A stretch of 64,000 bases of DNA from Candidatus Avimuribaculum pullicola (GTDB lineage Bacteria > Bacteroidota > Bacteroidia > Bacteroidales > Muribaculaceae): contig DVKC01000037.1 of NCBI GenBank assembly GCA_018716295.1, positions 1 to 64,000 of the forward strand, written 5' to 3'. This document shows, in pieces, positions 38,890-50,684 of the stretch; within the stretch, counting starts at the first letter, position 1; each line of letters opens with the position of its first letter. The translations under genes and the position numbers were made by a program. The notes below the pieces were generated by a model. It was not told where the DNA came from, ran no database searches, and saw nothing but the letters and a program-made list of their open reading frames with translations.

Positions 38890-40089
38890 TTATTTGTAGC
38901 TTTCGGCAATAGATTGTATGGCAAGGAAAATATCTTTGTCGATGTCGCTTAATTCGACGTGTCGGCGTGCCATCACACGCTTGGCGGTTTCAAAGAATTT
39001 TGTCATCGGCACATCGGTAAACCCGGCTGTGGAGCCTTCGGAGAACGAAGCGACAAAATTGCGTGGAAATCCTGCACCGTGGATATTTACCCCCACGCCA
39101 ATCACTGTGGCAGTGTTGAACATGCAGTTGATGCCAGCCTTGGAATGGTCGCCCATTATCAATCCACAGAATTGCAACCCTGTCTTGAGAAAACGGTGTG
39201 CGGGGTAGTTCCACAACTTGATTTCGGTGTAGTCGTTTTTAAGGTTGGATGCAGTGGTGCCGCCACCCAGGTTACACCATTCGCCGATTACGGCATTACC
39301 GAGGAAGCCGTCGTGGGCCTTATTGCTGTAGCCCATCATGACCACGTTGTTCAGTTCTCCACCCACTTTGCAATATGGGCCGAGCGTTGTCGCGCCATAT
39401 ATTTTTGCGCCCATGTTGACTTGGCTATGTTCGCAAGCTGCAAATGGAGCACGAATGCATGAACCTTCCATGATGGTTGCGTCGCGTCCGATGTATATAG
39501 GGCCATTTGTGACATTTATTATTGCGCCCTCGATAGTCGCGCCTTCTTCGATAAAGTATCTCGATGTGCCATCGTCAAATTCGTGGTCGCCGATAAGGCG
39601 GTTTGTCGGGCTTAATGATTGTGATTTGCGCCCGGCTGTGAGTCGGCGGAAGTCGAGGTTCAGTTGCTCGTCATTGTGCAGGAATATGTCGTACAGCCAG
39701 TGTAGCTGTTTGGGTTCTTCGCCATATTTTACCGATGCTGAAAATCTTTTCTTGTCGAAATCTTCCATAGTGCCGTGGAAGGCAATCAGCTGCTCGCTTG
39801 GCGAGATTAGTGCTTCGCCCTTGTCGAGCCTGAAGATGGCCTCAATTAAAGCGTCGCAAGGGTATATGTGGCCTGCGATGAAATAATTTTCATCAGTGAT
39901 GGTTGTTGGAAATTTTTTCATCAAGTAGGGATCGACAAGAGTGCTGAACCCTGCATCGGGGATGAAGTATTGCCATTTTTCGTAAATAGTGGTTATGCCC
40001 ACGCGTATGTATGATACAGGTCGCGTGTAGGTGATCGGCAGCAAGTTCATGTGCATTGCTGGATCGTCGAAAATGATGATGTTCTTCAT
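38890..40089 (-). CDS. GlmU-family putative sugar nucleotidyltransferase/acyltransferase
   Basis: Left-handed beta-helix segment with NVVMMGYSNKAHDGFLGNAVIGEWCNLGGGTTASNLKNDY. Confidence 0.85.
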   Translation of the reverse strand: MKNIIIFDDPAMHMNLLPITYTRPVSYIRVGITTIYEKWQYFIPDAGFSTLVDPYLMKKFPTTITDENYFIAGHIYPCDALIEAIFRLDKGEALISPSEQLIAFHGTMEDFDKKRFSASVKYGEEPKQLHWLYDIFLHNDEQLNLDFRRLTAGRKSQSLSPTNRLIGDHEFDDGTSRYFIEEGATIEGAIINVTNGPIYIGRDATIMEGSCIRAPFAACEHSQVNMGAKIYGATTLGPYCKVGGELNNVVMMGYSNKAHDGFLGNAVIGEWCNLGGGTTASNLKNDYTEIKLWNYPAHRFLKTGLQFCGLIMGDHSKAGINCMFNTATVIGVGVNIHGAGFPRNFVASFSEGSTAGFTDVPMTKFFETAKRVMARRHVELSDIDKDIFLAIQSIAESYK

Positions 40090-40221
40090 AAATATGCTCA
40101 GAGTTGTATTATGCGAATGTGTTTCATAGGCGGCGTGGTGGCTATTGTCTTCGTGTCATTCGTCGCCGTTGTTCAAAGTACAAAGTTAGCTTAATTTGCG
40201 GAAAACCGTACTGGGAAAATT

Positions 40222-40273
40222 AAGAAGCTGTTTAAATTTTGCCCAAGGTGGGGTGGAATTTAAACAGCTTCTT
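40222..40273. repeat. Perfect 17-bp inverted repeat between sialidase and GlmU-like genes (probable terminator or repeat element)
   Basis: AAGAAGCTGTTTAAATT (40222-40238) / AATTTAAACAGCTTCTT (40257-40273). Confidence 0.85.
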
Positions 40274-40303
40274 GCATTTTTTTGTCGGTTTCGTTGTACT
40301 TGG

Positions 40304-42169
40304 TTATGGAACGGCAATCTTTTTCACTGTCGTGCCAGCCTTGACGATATATATACCCGATGGAACTTCAATTGTGTTGCAGCCTGCCATCAATTCAGAA
40401 CTTCTCACAAGCATGCCGTCGGTGGTGTATATATTGGCTGAGGTCTGTTCGTTGCCTGTTATCTCGATGCTTCCTTTGGCCGAATTGATGTTTATGCCAT
40501 CGTTGGCGGTGACGTTGCCGACGCTCACTGATGGGGCGGTGTAGGTGTCTTCACCGTCGGTGAGCCACGATAAAGTGAAGCGCATGAAGTAGCAGCTGGT
40601 CACATTGCCTGGCTGGTCTTCGGCATATACGGCTATTGTGCCGTCGGGCAGCTTGACCATTGTCGAGTAGGCCGATGGCCCTGAGAATAATTGTTTTTTC
40701 AGTTCCCACGTTTGGCCCTCGTCATAGCTCAAGTACATCGATATTTTGGCGCGTTGTTTTGAGCCGTCGTTGGTGGGCAGTGAGTGCAGTGTGCGGTTTT
40801 TGTCGTATCCGTCGGCGATGGCTGTATATTCCAGTATGTCGCCGTTACATGCGTTTACGTTGAGGTCGCTCCAAGTGCCTTGCTCGGTCCATGTTTCACC
40901 GCCATCGGTCGATTTTGCATAGCCGCGGCAACCGTTGCTGTTGCGCACACTCATCAGTATCGTGCCATCATTTAATTCGGCAACCTTTGACTCGTCGCCT
41001 TTGCTGAATGCGAGTTCCGATACTTTCCATGTGTGGCCATTGTCGTCGGAGTAAACGGTGTAGTTGTATAGCGAACCTTCATATAGCACACCAGTCACGA
41101 ACATGATGCGTCCGTTTTTGCTTGCATTCTCACCTGTTTGGCGTGAAAGGCACAATCCGCGTCCCGAGCCGAAGAATGCGGCTGTCCCTTGTCGGCGGAT
41201 ATCGTCGCCTTCGCATTTCGAACCCCATATTTGTGAAGTGATGTCGCCTTCCCCTCCTTCAGCGATTGGAGTCCAGGTCTTGCCGCCATCGGTCGAGCGG
41301 CTGATGAACGATGATATTGGGTCGGCTTCGGTTGAGTTCCACAAGCTGTTGCCGCCTACGAAGGCAGCAATAATGTCGCCATTGGCAGCTACGACCAATG
41401 CGCAGTCGCCGCGACCGTTGTCGGCATCCGACGCCTCGGCAATGGTATATTCCTCGCTCCAAGTGTATCCGCCATCTTCGCTGATGCGTGCAATGATGTC
41501 GATGCGGTTGGCCAAGTCGGCTTCGCTATTCCAGCGGCGGTCGATGGCTGTCACGATGTTGCCGTTGGGGAGCACCACCATGGCCGGAATGCGGTAGGCC
41601 ACCGAGCCGTTGTCGCCGGGGGCGTACATCAGCTTGCGTAGCATGATTACCTCGCGGGCTCCGTCGGGCGCGCCGTTTTGCACGGTGTAGGTTTCGTTGT
41701 CGGTCGTGAGCGATACCACTGTCGCATCGAGTTTGTTGCCTTCCTTGGCATCATCGGCAACCTCGGCGACGATGTAGAAGTAGTTGAACCTCCCCGATAG
41801 CGATATATCGGTAGTCAGGTCGCAGGTCATTGTTCCTGGTTGCGGGTCATATTCACCGAGCAATGTTGCGCCCTCGGCGTTCCTTTCGTCGAATCGGTTC
41901 AACGGGTCGGTTCCGTTGTAATATACTTTGACCTTTTTGTAGTCGTTGAGGTCGGTTGTGCCGTCGAGTGTGAAGTCGATAGATTTCAGGTTTACCGCAT
42001 CGCCCGATATTCCGAGCATTATTTGCAGTATTTTTTCGTTTGGGTTTCCGGGACCAGTGCAGCTGGCGTCTTGTGTGATAGATGCATTGCGAATCTTGCC
42101 AGGTGCGGCAAGTAGCTGCATGGCGCACACAAGTGTTGCCAATAAGGCGAGCGTAATTTTTTTGTTCAT
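40304..42169 (-). CDS. secreted exo-alpha-sialidase (GH33) with C-terminal sorting-like domain
   Basis: Signal peptide, VAYRIPAMVVLPNG (YRIP), Asp boxes (SEDGGYTWSEE, STDGGKTWTP, STDGGETWTE), C-terminal SANIYTTDGMLVRSSELMAGCNTIEVPSGIYIVKAGTTVKKIAV. Confidence 0.9.
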   Translation of the reverse strand: MNKKITLALLATLVCAMQLLAAPGKIRNASITQDASCTGPGNPNEKILQIMLGISGDAVNLKSIDFTLDGTTDLNDYKKVKVYYNGTDPLNRFDERNAEGATLLGEYDPQPGTMTCDLTTDISLSGRFNYFYIVAEVADDAKEGNKLDATVVSLTTDNETYTVQNGAPDGAREVIMLRKLMYAPGDNGSVAYRIPAMVVLPNGNIVTAIDRRWNSEADLANRIDIIARISEDGGYTWSEEYTIAEASDADNGRGDCALVVAANGDIIAAFVGGNSLWNSTEADPISSFISRSTDGGKTWTPIAEGGEGDITSQIWGSKCEGDDIRRQGTAAFFGSGRGLCLSRQTGENASKNGRIMFVTGVLYEGSLYNYTVYSDDNGHTWKVSELAFSKGDESKVAELNDGTILMSVRNSNGCRGYAKSTDGGETWTEQGTWSDLNVNACNGDILEYTAIADGYDKNRTLHSLPTNDGSKQRAKISMYLSYDEGQTWELKKQLFSGPSAYSTMVKLPDGTIAVYAEDQPGNVTSCYFMRFTLSWLTDGEDTYTAPSVSVGNVTANDGININSAKGSIEITGNEQTSANIYTTDGMLVRSSELMAGCNTIEVPSGIYIVKAGTTVKKIAVP

Positions 42170-42306
42170 GACTTATTAATGTTAGGGTCTATGTGTTAAT
42201 GGGTATTTATAATTTCCAAATGTATGAATTAAATGCCACAATGCAAATAGGACTGTGTGTTTTTTTGCATTTTTAGTAATTTTGCACAGCATAAACAGAT
42301 TAGGAG

Positions 42307-42855
42307 ATGAAATTTGTCGAGCAATATATTAAGGGCGTGTGGCTTATCGAGCCAGTAAGGCACGGTGATGCCCGTGGATATTTTTGTGAAAGTTTCAAGC
42401 GTGGCGACTTTGAACGTGCCATAGGCAAGGTCGATTTCTTGCAAGACAACGAGTCGCTTTCATCGCGCGGCGTGTTGCGTGGATTGCATTTCCAGCGAGG
42501 CAGCTACAGCCAAGCCAAGTTGGTGAGGGTGTCGCAAGGTGCGGTGTATGATGTCGTGGTGGATTTGCGCAAGGGTTCTCCCACATTCGGGCGGCACGTT
42601 GCTGTGGAATTAAGCCAAGAAAATGGTCGCCAATTGTTTGTGCCGCGTCACTTTGCTCACGGTTTCCTAGTGCTGAGCGAGTTTGCACAATTCCAGTACA
42701 AAGTCGATAATGTGTATGCACCTCAAGCCGAGGCGACATTGCAATATGACGACCCTGCGCTTGGAATCGAGTGGCCTGCTGTTGATGGTGAGTTGTTGCT
42801 TTCCGAGAAAGATCGCAAAGGGCTACCGTTAAGTGAAATATTGTTAACTATATAA
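42307..42855 (+). CDS. rfbC: dTDP-4-dehydrorhamnose 3,5-epimerase
   Basis: GVWLIEPVRHGDARGYFCESFKRGDFERAIG, SSRGVLRGLHFQRG. Confidence 0.92.
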   Translation: MKFVEQYIKGVWLIEPVRHGDARGYFCESFKRGDFERAIGKVDFLQDNESLSSRGVLRGLHFQRGSYSQAKLVRVSQGAVYDVVVDLRKGSPTFGRHVAVELSQENGRQLFVPRHFAHGFLVLSEFAQFQYKVDNVYAPQAEATLQYDDPALGIEWPAVDGELLLSEKDRKGLPLSEILLTI

Positions 42856-42950
42856 AAATAAACAAAACGACACAGGCCGTGCAATATCGTTGTGATGGGC
42901 ATAATAGCCTGAAAATGTGCTTTTACCTTGTAAAATGTAGCATTAAAACA

Positions 42951-42982
42951 TTTGGTAGTTAGAATATTAGTGCTTATCTTTG
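42951..42982 (+). promoter_or_regulatory. Promoter of the ribosomal superoperon
   Basis: TTTG (42951-42954), 20 bp spacer, TATCTTTG (42975-42982), about 130 nt before rpsL. Confidence 0.8.
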
Positions 42983-43112
42983 CACAGTTTTTCAGACAAC
43001 ACCACAACAAATTATGCGCTAAATGATTGATTTGGCGCGTGTTGATGTCGGTAATAACTGGATTTTGATTATAACGAACATAACGAATTTTTAATAAACA
43101 AAAAGAACTAAG

Positions 43113-43499
43113 ATGCCTACAATTCAACAATTGGTAAGAAAAGGCCGTGTAGCACTGGTTGACAAGAGCAAGTCGCCAGCATTGGATTCGTGCCCACAAC
43201 GCCGTGGCGTGTGCGTGCGTGTTTACACTACTACGCCTAAGAAGCCTAACTCGGCAATGCGTAAGGTTGCACGTGTGAGGTTGACTAATGGTAAGGAGGT
43301 AAACTCTTATATCCCGGGAGAAGGTCACAACTTGCAGGAACACTCGATCGTGATGGTCAGGGGTGGACGTGTTAAAGACCTCCCAGGTGTACGTTATCAC
43401 ATTGTACGCGGTACGCTCGATACAGCAGGTGTAGCTGGTCGCACACAACGTCGCTCGAAGTACGGTGCAAAACGTCCAAAAGCAGGTGCCAAGAAGTAA
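43113..43499 (+). CDS. rpsL: 30S ribosomal protein S12
   Basis: [11 protein letters not shown]...[20 protein letters not shown]. Confidence 0.98.
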   Translation: MPTIQQLVRKGRVALVDKSKSPALDSCPQRRGVCVRVYTTTPKKPNSAMRKVARVRLTNGKEVNSYIPGEGHNLQEHSIVMVRGGRVKDLPGVRYHIVRGTLDTAGVAGRTQRRSKYGAKRPKAGAKK

Positions 43500-43763
43500 A
43501 ACGGCTCTTGCCACTCACACACAAGAGTAGTGCTGCGTGAGAAAGCAGTCGCACTACCTTTCTAAAAAAAAACAAAGCCGCGCCAAGCGGCCCTCTGCGA
43601 GGCAGGGGCGGCAAGCGTGAAACAAAAAAAGACAAGTATCAAACTTAGTTTTTGCTTTTATTGGAATTGGATATTACGGTTGAGTAAATGGCGCATTGGA
43701 GTATGCCCATTGAAGATGTAAGACAACAACCAAGCGAACAAAAACGCAACTTTTAAAATTGAA

Positions 43764-44240
43764 ATGAGAAAGGCAAAACCAAAGAAGAGGATCGTATTGC
43801 CCGATCCCGTATTCAGTGATGTAAAAGTTTCTAAATTTGTAAATCACTTGATGTATGACGGTAAGAAGAACACGTCATATAAGATATTTTATACCGCTCT
43901 CGATTTAGTTAAGAAGAAATTGCCAAACGAGGAAAAGAGCGCCCTCGAGATTTGGAGAAAAGCTTTGGAAAACATTACTCCGCAAGTGGAGGTTAAGTCG
44001 CGCCGCGTGGGTGGTGCAACATTCCAAGTGCCTACCGAAATTCGTCCCGACCGCAAGGAGTCGATATCAATGAAAAATCTTATCTCATTCGCACGCAAGC
44101 GTGGCGGCAAGACTATGGCCGACAAGCTGGCATCGGAAATCGTTGATGCTTATAACGAACAAGGCGGCGCATTCAAGCGCAAGGAAGACATGCACCGCAT
44201 GGCCGAGGCTAACCGCGCATTCGCACACTTCAGATTTTAA
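43764..44240 (+). CDS. rpsG: 30S ribosomal protein S7
   Basis: S7 sequence and operon position. Confidence 0.98.
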   Translation: MRKAKPKKRIVLPDPVFSDVKVSKFVNHLMYDGKKNTSYKIFYTALDLVKKKLPNEEKSALEIWRKALENITPQVEVKSRRVGGATFQVPTEIRPDRKESISMKNLISFARKRGGKTMADKLASEIVDAYNEQGGAFKRKEDMHRMAEANRAFAHFRF

Positions 44241-44267
44241 CCAATAGAGAAAAGATAGACTGAAAAA

Positions 44268-46394
44268 ATGGCTACAACTGACGCACAATTAGTTTTTACG
44301 CGCAACATCGGTATCATGGCTCACATCGATGCCGGAAAGACAACCACGTCGGAGCGTATCTTGTTCTACACCGGTTTGACCCACAAGATTGGTGAGGTTC
44401 ACGACGGTGCCGCCACTATGGACTGGATGGAACAAGAGCAAGAGCGTGGTATCACTATTACTTCGGCTGCAACTACCACTTTCTGGAACTACAACGGCAA
44501 GAAGTACAAAATCAACCTGATTGACACCCCGGGACACGTTGACTTCACTGTGGAAGTTGAACGTTCGCTTCGTGTGCTTGATGGTGCAATCGCCACTTTC
44601 TGTGCTGTGGGTGGTGTTGAACCGCAATCTGAAACTGTTTGGCGCCAAGCCGACAAATATAACGTGCCGCGCATCGGCTATGTAAACAAGATGGACCGCT
44701 CGGGTGCCAATTTCTTTGAAGTTGTGCGCCAGATGAAGGAAATCCTCGGTGCCAATCCTTGCCCGATACAAGTGCCAATAGGCGCTGAAGAAACTTTCAA
44801 GGGCGTTGTTGACCTGATTTCGATGGAGTCGCTCATTTGGCACGATGAAACAATGGGTGCCGAATATACTCGCGGCCCCATACCCGATAACATGGTTGCC
44901 GAGTGCGAGGAATGGCGCGACAAGATGCTTGAGAGCATCGCCGAATTCGACGACGACTTGATGACCAAGTATTTTGACGACCCATCTACGATTACCGTAG
45001 AGGAAATCAAGCGTGCATTGCGCGCCGCCACACTGAAGATGAGCATCGTGCCTATGCTTTGCGGTAGCTCGTTCAAGAACAAGGGTGTGCAGACGCTGCT
45101 CGATGCCGTGTGCGCATATTTGCCAAGCCCCGAAGACTCAGCCGAGGTTGTGGGACACGCAATTGACGACCCCGATACAGTGGTTACCCGCAAGCCTTTG
45201 TTTGAAGAACCTATGTGCGCACTTGCATTTAAGATTGCAACTGACCCGTATGTAGGCCGTCTGGTATTCTTCCGCGTATATTCGGGCAAGATTGACGCCG
45301 GTAGCTACGTGCTCAACTCTCGCTCGGGCAAGAAAGAACGCATCTCGCGTTTGTTCCAGATGCACTCAAACAAGCAGAACCCGATGGAAACTATCGGTTG
45401 CGGCGACATCGGCGCAGGTGTAGGTTTCAAGGATATTCGCACTGGCGACACTCTTTGCGACGAAAACAACCCGATTGTACTCGAAGCTATGGATTTCCCG
45501 GAACCGGTTATCGGTATTGCCGTAGAGCCTAAGACGCAAAAAGACCTCGACAAGCTCGGCGTAGGTTTGCAGAAGTTGGCCGAAGAAGACCCGACATTCC
45601 GTGTTGCCACCAACGAAGAAACAGGCCAAACTGTCATCAGCGGTATGGGTGAACTTCACTTGGATATCATCATCGACCGCTTGCGCCGCGAGTTCAAGGT
45701 TGAATGTAACCAAGGCCGTCCGCAAGTAACTTACAAGGAAGCCATTACAAAACCTGTGGAATTGCGTGAAGTGTTCAAGAAACAGACTGGTGGTCGTGGT
45801 AAATTTGCCGACATCATCGTCCGTGTTGAACCGGTTGACGAAGGTTTTGAAGGCAACTTGCAATTTGTTGACGAGGTCAAGGGCGGTAACATTCCAAAGG
45901 AATTTATCCCTGCAATCCAGAAAGGTTTCACCACTGCCATGAAGAACGGCGTGCTTGCCGGCTTCCCGGTTGAACACCTCAAGGTGACCGTTATCGATGG
46001 TTCGTTCCACCCGGTTGACTCCGACCAGTTGTCATTTGAACTTTGCGCCATCCAGGCATTCAAGAAGGCATGTGAAAAGGCTGGCCCAGTGTTGCTCGAA
46101 CCTATCATGAAGGTAGAAGTCGTTACTCCCGAAGAAAGCATGGGTGATGTGATTGGCGACCTTAACAAGCGTCGTGGCCAGGTAGAAGCCATGGAATCGA
46201 GCCGCAGTGGCGCACGCATCGTCAAGGCTAAGGCTCCGCTTGCCGAAATGTTTGGTTATGTGACCGCTTTGCGTACCATTACATCGGGTCGTGCAACATC
46301 AACGATGTCGTTCTCGCACTATGCCGAGGTAAGCACCTCGATCGCCAAGCAAGTACTCACCGAATGCGATGGCCGCGTTGACTTATTGAAGTAA
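44268..46394 (+). CDS. fusA: elongation factor G
   Basis: [25 protein letters not shown], 708 aa. Confidence 0.98.
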   Translation: MATTDAQLVFTRNIGIMAHIDAGKTTTSERILFYTGLTHKIGEVHDGAATMDWMEQEQERGITITSAATTTFWNYNGKKYKINLIDTPGHVDFTVEVERSLRVLDGAIATFCAVGGVEPQSETVWRQADKYNVPRIGYVNKMDRSGANFFEVVRQMKEILGANPCPIQVPIGAEETFKGVVDLISMESLIWHDETMGAEYTRGPIPDNMVAECEEWRDKMLESIAEFDDDLMTKYFDDPSTITVEEIKRALRAATLKMSIVPMLCGSSFKNKGVQTLLDAVCAYLPSPEDSAEVVGHAIDDPDTVVTRKPLFEEPMCALAFKIATDPYVGRLVFFRVYSGKIDAGSYVLNSRSGKKERISRLFQMHSNKQNPMETIGCGDIGAGVGFKDIRTGDTLCDENNPIVLEAMDFPEPVIGIAVEPKTQKDLDKLGVGLQKLAEEDPTFRVATNEETGQTVISGMGELHLDIIIDRLRREFKVECNQGRPQVTYKEAITKPVELREVFKKQTGGRGKFADIIVRVEPVDEGFEGNLQFVDEVKGGNIPKEFIPAIQKGFTTAMKNGVLAGFPVEHLKVTVIDGSFHPVDSDQLSFELCAIQAFKKACEKAGPVLLEPIMKVEVVTPEESMGDVIGDLNKRRGQVEAMESSRSGARIVKAKAPLAEMFGYVTALRTITSGRATSTMSFSHYAEVSTSIAKQVLTECDGRVDLLK

Positions 46395-46417
46395 AAAAAT
46401 ATTTATCTTAACGAGAT

Positions 46418-46723
46418 ATGAACCAAAGAATAAGAATCAAATTGAAATCTTACGATCACAACTTGGTTGACAAGTCGGCCGAGAAGATCGTTAAGACAGT
46501 GAAAGCTACTGGAGCTGTGGTTAGCGGCCCGATACCATTGCCAACGCACAAGCGTATCTTCACCGTGAACCGCTCGACTTTCGTCAACAAGAAGTCGCGT
46601 GAACAGTTCCAACTGTCGTCGTTCAAGCGCCTTATCGACATCTACAACAGCACCGCCAAGACAGTCGATGCCCTCATGAAGCTCGAATTGCCCAGCGGCG
46701 TGGCAGTTGAAATCAAGGTGTAA
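46418..46723 (+). CDS. rpsJ: 30S ribosomal protein S10
   Basis: S10 sequence, 101 aa. Confidence 0.98.
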   Translation: MNQRIRIKLKSYDHNLVDKSAEKIVKTVKATGAVVSGPIPLPTHKRIFTVNRSTFVNKKSREQFQLSSFKRLIDIYNSTAKTVDALMKLELPSGVAVEIKV

Positions 46724-46786
46724 TCAACGTTCGGCAACCCTTGTGATAATAAACAATCAAGAGAAGAAACATTTAAATTAAGAGAA

Positions 46787-47404
46787 ATGCCAGGATTATT
46801 AGGAAAGAAAATCGGAATGACATCCGTATTCAGTGCCGACGGTAAGAGCATACCGTGCACTGTTATCGAAGTAGGTCCTTGTGTAGTTACTCAGGTTAAG
46901 ACTTTGGAGACTGATGGTTACGAAGCACTCCAACTCGGTTTCATCGAGAAGAAGGAGAAGCACACCACCAAGCCTATGCAAGGTCACTTCAAGAAAGCCG
47001 GCGTGACTGCGCAGCGACACTTGGCCGAGTTCAAAGGTTTCGAAGGCGAGTACAAATTAGGCGATACGATCACCGTTGACTTGTTTGCCGATGCCGAATT
47101 TGTCGATGTAATCGGCACATCGAAGGGACATGGTTACCAAGGTGTTGTAAAACGCCACGGTTTTGGCGGTGTCGGCCAATCGACACACGGACAGGATGAC
47201 CGCTTGCGCGCCCCAGGTTCAATAGGTGCTTGCTCGTACCCTGCAAAGGTGTTCAAGGGCATGCGCATGGCTGGCCACATGGGCAACGAGCGCGTGACTG
47301 TGCAAAATCTACAAGTTGTTAAGGTTATGCCCGAAAACAACCTTTTGGTCATCAAGGGTTCGATACCGGGTTATAAAGGTTCAATCGTATTAATTGAAAA
47401 ATAA
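46787..47404 (+). CDS. rplC: 50S ribosomal protein L3
   Basis: [15 protein letters not shown]3 sequence. Confidence 0.98.
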   Translation: MPGLLGKKIGMTSVFSADGKSIPCTVIEVGPCVVTQVKTLETDGYEALQLGFIEKKEKHTTKPMQGHFKKAGVTAQRHLAEFKGFEGEYKLGDTITVDLFADAEFVDVIGTSKGHGYQGVVKRHGFGGVGQSTHGQDDRLRAPGSIGACSYPAKVFKGMRMAGHMGNERVTVQNLQVVKVMPENNLLVIKGSIPGYKGSIVLIEK

Positions 47405-48027
47405 TGGAACTCGCAGTATATAACATAAAAGGAGAAGATACCGGCAAGAAGGTGACGCTCAATGATGAAGTTTTCGCCATTGAAAACCCCAACCAGCACG
47501 TCATCTACCTCGCCGTTAAGCAATACCTTGCCAACCAACGCCAAGGTACGGCCAAGGCCAAGGAGAGAAGCGAAGTTTCGGGTAGTACCCGCAAGCTCGG
47601 TCGCCAAAAGGGCGGCGGCGGTGCACGCCGTGGCGATATCAACTCGCCGCTGTTGTCGGGTGGCGCACGTGTTTTCGGTCCGCGTCCACGCGATTACCGC
47701 TTCAAGCTCAACAAGAAGACCAAGGAACTTGCCCGTCGTTCGGCTTTGACACTCAAGGCAGCCGATAACGAGATTTTGGTTGTAGAAGACTTCACATTTG
47801 AAGCCCCAAAGACAAAAGATTTCATAAATGTTGCTAATAATCTTAAAATTAACGGCAAGAAATCGACTTGGGTTTTAGCAGACCAGAATAAAAACGTATA
47901 TTTGTCGGCTCGTAATATCGAGGGTGTGAGAATAGCAACTGCGTCAGACTTAAATACTTATGTAATCCTTGACAACAAGGTGCTGGTATTGAGCGAAAGC
48001 GCAGTGGCAGTAGTAAACGAATTTTAA
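47404..48027 (+). CDS. rplD: 50S ribosomal protein L4
   Basis: [39 protein letters not shown]. Confidence 0.98.
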   Translation: MELAVYNIKGEDTGKKVTLNDEVFAIENPNQHVIYLAVKQYLANQRQGTAKAKERSEVSGSTRKLGRQKGGGGARRGDINSPLLSGGARVFGPRPRDYRFKLNKKTKELARRSALTLKAADNEILVVEDFTFEAPKTKDFINVANNLKINGKKSTWVLADQNKNVYLSARNIEGVRIATASDLNTYVILDNKVLVLSESAVAVVNEF

Positions 48028-48046
48028 CTTACAGGAGGTATAAACA

Positions 48047-48340
48047 ATGGACATAATGATATTACCGGTAGTCACTGAAAAGGCCAACAACCTTAGTGCC
48101 AAGAGGAACCAGTTTACGTTCAAAGTTTCCCCCAAGGCCGACAAGGCGCAAATCAAGAGCCTTGTAGAGGATCTTTATGGAGTTAAGGTCGTTTCAGTCA
48201 ACACAATGATATGCCGCGGCAAGAGGAAAAACCGCTACACCAAGGGCGGGCTCATCAAGGGGCGCACGGCTTCTTTCAAGAAAGCTATCGTGACACTTGC
48301 CGAGGGCGACACTATTGATTTTTATAGTAACATACAATAA
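48047..48340 (+). CDS. rplW: 50S ribosomal protein L23
   Basis: L23 sequence and operon position. Confidence 0.97.
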   Translation: MDIMILPVVTEKANNLSAKRNQFTFKVSPKADKAQIKSLVEDLYGVKVVSVNTMICRGKRKNRYTKGGLIKGRTASFKKAIVTLAEGDTIDFYSNIQ

Positions 48341-48343
48341 AAA

Positions 48344-49168
48344 ATGGCAGTAAGAAAATTTAAGCCCACAACACCGGGGCAAAGGCACAAGGTTATTGGT
48401 GTATTTGACAACATCACTACGCGTACACCAGAGAAATCTCTTACGGTCGGCAAGAAATCGACAGGCGGTCGCAACAACGAGGGTCACCGCACCATGCGCT
48501 ACATGGGCGGCGGCCACAAGCGCAAATACCGCATCATCGACTTTAAGAGAAACAAGGACGGTGTGTCGGCAAAAGTAAAGCAAATCGAGTACGATCCCAA
48601 CCGTTCGGCTCGCATCGCGTTGCTTTATTATGTCGATGGAACAAAGGCTTACATCATCGCACCCAACGGCTTGGAAGTTGGCGCTACGGTAATAAGCGGC
48701 AAGGATGTTGCGCCTGAAGTAGGCAATGCGCTTCCGCTTAGCAACATACCTATTGGTACCTTAATTCACAACATCGAATTGCGTCCTGGCCAAGGAGCAT
48801 CGATGGCACGCAGCGCCGGCACGTTTGCCCAGCTCGTGTCGCGTGAAGGCGACTACGCAATTGTCAAATTACCCTCGGGAGAAACCCGCAAGATCTTGGC
48901 AGCATGCCGTGCCACAGTGGGTGTCGTAGGCAACAGCGACCATGCGCTTGAGCGTTCGGGTAAGGCTGGACGCAGCCGCTGGCTCGGTCGTCGCCCGCAC
49001 AACCGCGGTGTGGTAATGAACCCAGTCGATCACCCAATGGGTGGTGGCGAAGGACGTCAGTCGGGAGGTCATCCACGTTCACGCAAAGGCTTGTATGCTA
49101 AGGGCTTGAAGACACGTTCTCCGAAGAAGCTGTCTTCTAAATACATTATCGAAAGAAGGAAAAAGTAA
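48344..49168 (+). CDS. rplB: 50S ribosomal protein L2
   Basis: [21 protein letters not shown] signature. Confidence 0.98.
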   Translation: MAVRKFKPTTPGQRHKVIGVFDNITTRTPEKSLTVGKKSTGGRNNEGHRTMRYMGGGHKRKYRIIDFKRNKDGVSAKVKQIEYDPNRSARIALLYYVDGTKAYIIAPNGLEVGATVISGKDVAPEVGNALPLSNIPIGTLIHNIELRPGQGASMARSAGTFAQLVSREGDYAIVKLPSGETRKILAACRATVGVVGNSDHALERSGKAGRSRWLGRRPHNRGVVMNPVDHPMGGGEGRQSGGHPRSRKGLYAKGLKTRSPKKLSSKYIIERRKK

Positions 49169-49188
49169 TTTGATTAATTAAGTAACTT

Positions 49189-49458
49189 ATGAGTCGATCA
49201 TTAAAAAAAGGCCCATTTATCAGCGTGAAGTTGGAGAAGAAGGTAGCCGAAATGGAAAAGAGCGGCAAGAAGCAAGTAATCAAGACATGGTCGCGCGCTT
49301 CGATGATTTCGCCCGATTTCGTGGGGCACACTTTCGCAGTCCACAATGGTAATAAGTTTATTCCCGTGTATGTTACTGAAAACATGGTAGGTCACAAGCT
49401 GGGTGAGTTTGCCCTCACCCGCACCTTCCGCGGTCACTCAGGCAACAAGAAGAAATAA
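49189..49458 (+). CDS. rpsS: 30S ribosomal protein S19
   Basis: [14 protein letters not shown]...[17 protein letters not shown]. Confidence 0.98.
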   Translation: MSRSLKKGPFISVKLEKKVAEMEKSGKKQVIKTWSRASMISPDFVGHTFAVHNGNKFIPVYVTENMVGHKLGEFALTRTFRGHSGNKKK

Positions 49459-49505
49459 GCACACCGGGCCAACGGGAAGAATAAATAGAAAAAGAATTAA
49501 GAACA

Positions 49506-49928
49506 ATGGGTAAAAGAAAAAGAATAGCAGCCGAAGCGATTAAGGCAGAACGTAGCACCCAAAGCTTCGCAAAATTGAGGAACATCCCTTCTTCGCCACG
49601 CAAGATGCGCTATGTAGTTGACTTGGTGCGCGGTGTCGAAGTCTTCAAGGCTTTAGGCATTCTTCACTTCACCAAGAAAGAAGCAGCATTGAAGGTGGAG
49701 AAGTTGCTCCGCTCGGCCATTGCCAACTGGGAACAGAAGAACGGGCGCAAGGCCGAGAATAACGAGTTGTACATTAAGACAATCTATGTTGATTGTGCTC
49801 CCATGTTGAAACGTTTGCGCACTGCGCCTCAAGGTCGTGGATACCGTATCCGCAAACGCTCTAACCATGTGACATTGTACGTAGATACTATCCAAAATAC
49901 TAACGCAAACGCAGTAGAGAACGCTTAA
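49506..49928 (+). CDS. rplV: 50S ribosomal protein L22
   Basis: L22 sequence with [20 protein letters not shown]. Confidence 0.97.
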   Translation: MGKRKRIAAEAIKAERSTQSFAKLRNIPSSPRKMRYVVDLVRGVEVFKALGILHFTKKEAALKVEKLLRSAIANWEQKNGRKAENNELYIKTIYVDCAPMLKRLRTAPQGRGYRIRKRSNHVTLYVDTIQNTNANAVENA

Positions 49929-49929
49929 T

Positions 49930-50661
49930 ATGGGACAAAAAGTTAATCCAGTCAGCAATCGCCTGGGAATTATCCGTGGTTGGGATTCCAACTGGTATTT
50001 CGGAAAGAATTATGGCGACACATTGCTTGAGGACAGCAAGATAAGGAACTACCTCAATACCCGCCTGGCCAAGGCCAGCGTGTCGCGCATCGTCATTGAG
50101 CGCACGTTGAAGCTGGTGACAATCACCGTGTGCACTTCGCGCCCGGGCTTGATTATCGGCAAGGGTGGTGCCGAGGTTGACCAGCTCAAGGAAGAGTTGA
50201 AGAAAGTGACCGACAAGGACGTTCAGATCAACGTGCACGAAGTTAAGCGTCCCGAACTCGATGCCGAGATCGTTGCCACCAACGTGGCTCGCCAGATTGA
50301 GGGCAAGATCGCTTACCGCCGTGCCGTGAAGATGGCTATTGCTGCCACCATGCGTTCGGCCGAGGGTATCAAGATCCAAGTGAGCGGCCGCTTGAACGGC
50401 GCAGAAATGGCTCGCTCGGAGATGTTCAAGGAAGGCCGCACACCGCTGCACACTTTCCGTGCCGACATCGACTATGCTCTCGTTGAGGCACACACCAAGG
50501 TGGGTGTAATCGGCGTGAAAGTGTGGATCTGCCGTGGCGAAGTTTACGGCAAGCGCGATTTGGCTCCGCAGTTCACCTCGAATGCTAAGGAAAACCGTGG
50601 CGGCAACAATGCCGGCGGGCAACGCCGTGGCGGGTTCCGTAACAAGAAGAACAATCGTTAA
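49930..50661 (+). CDS. rpsC: 30S ribosomal protein S3
   Basis: [25 protein letters not shown] motif [10 protein letters not shown]. Confidence 0.98.
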   Translation: MGQKVNPVSNRLGIIRGWDSNWYFGKNYGDTLLEDSKIRNYLNTRLAKASVSRIVIERTLKLVTITVCTSRPGLIIGKGGAEVDQLKEELKKVTDKDVQINVHEVKRPELDAEIVATNVARQIEGKIAYRRAVKMAIAATMRSAEGIKIQVSGRLNGAEMARSEMFKEGRTPLHTFRADIDYALVEAHTKVGVIGVKVWICRGEVYGKRDLAPQFTSNAKENRGGNNAGGQRRGGFRNKKNNR

Positions 50662-50684
50662 ACGCCAATTGAATTTGCAAGACA

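Noticed and set aside
42307-42855. Orphan rfbC as part of a hidden O-antigen cluster
   Set aside because: No glycosyltransferase or other rml genes flank it; a lone epimerase is not evidence of a cluster.
43113-43499. Streptomycin-resistance allele in rpsL
   Set aside because: The TPKKPNSA segment has the normal Lys; nothing unusual seen.
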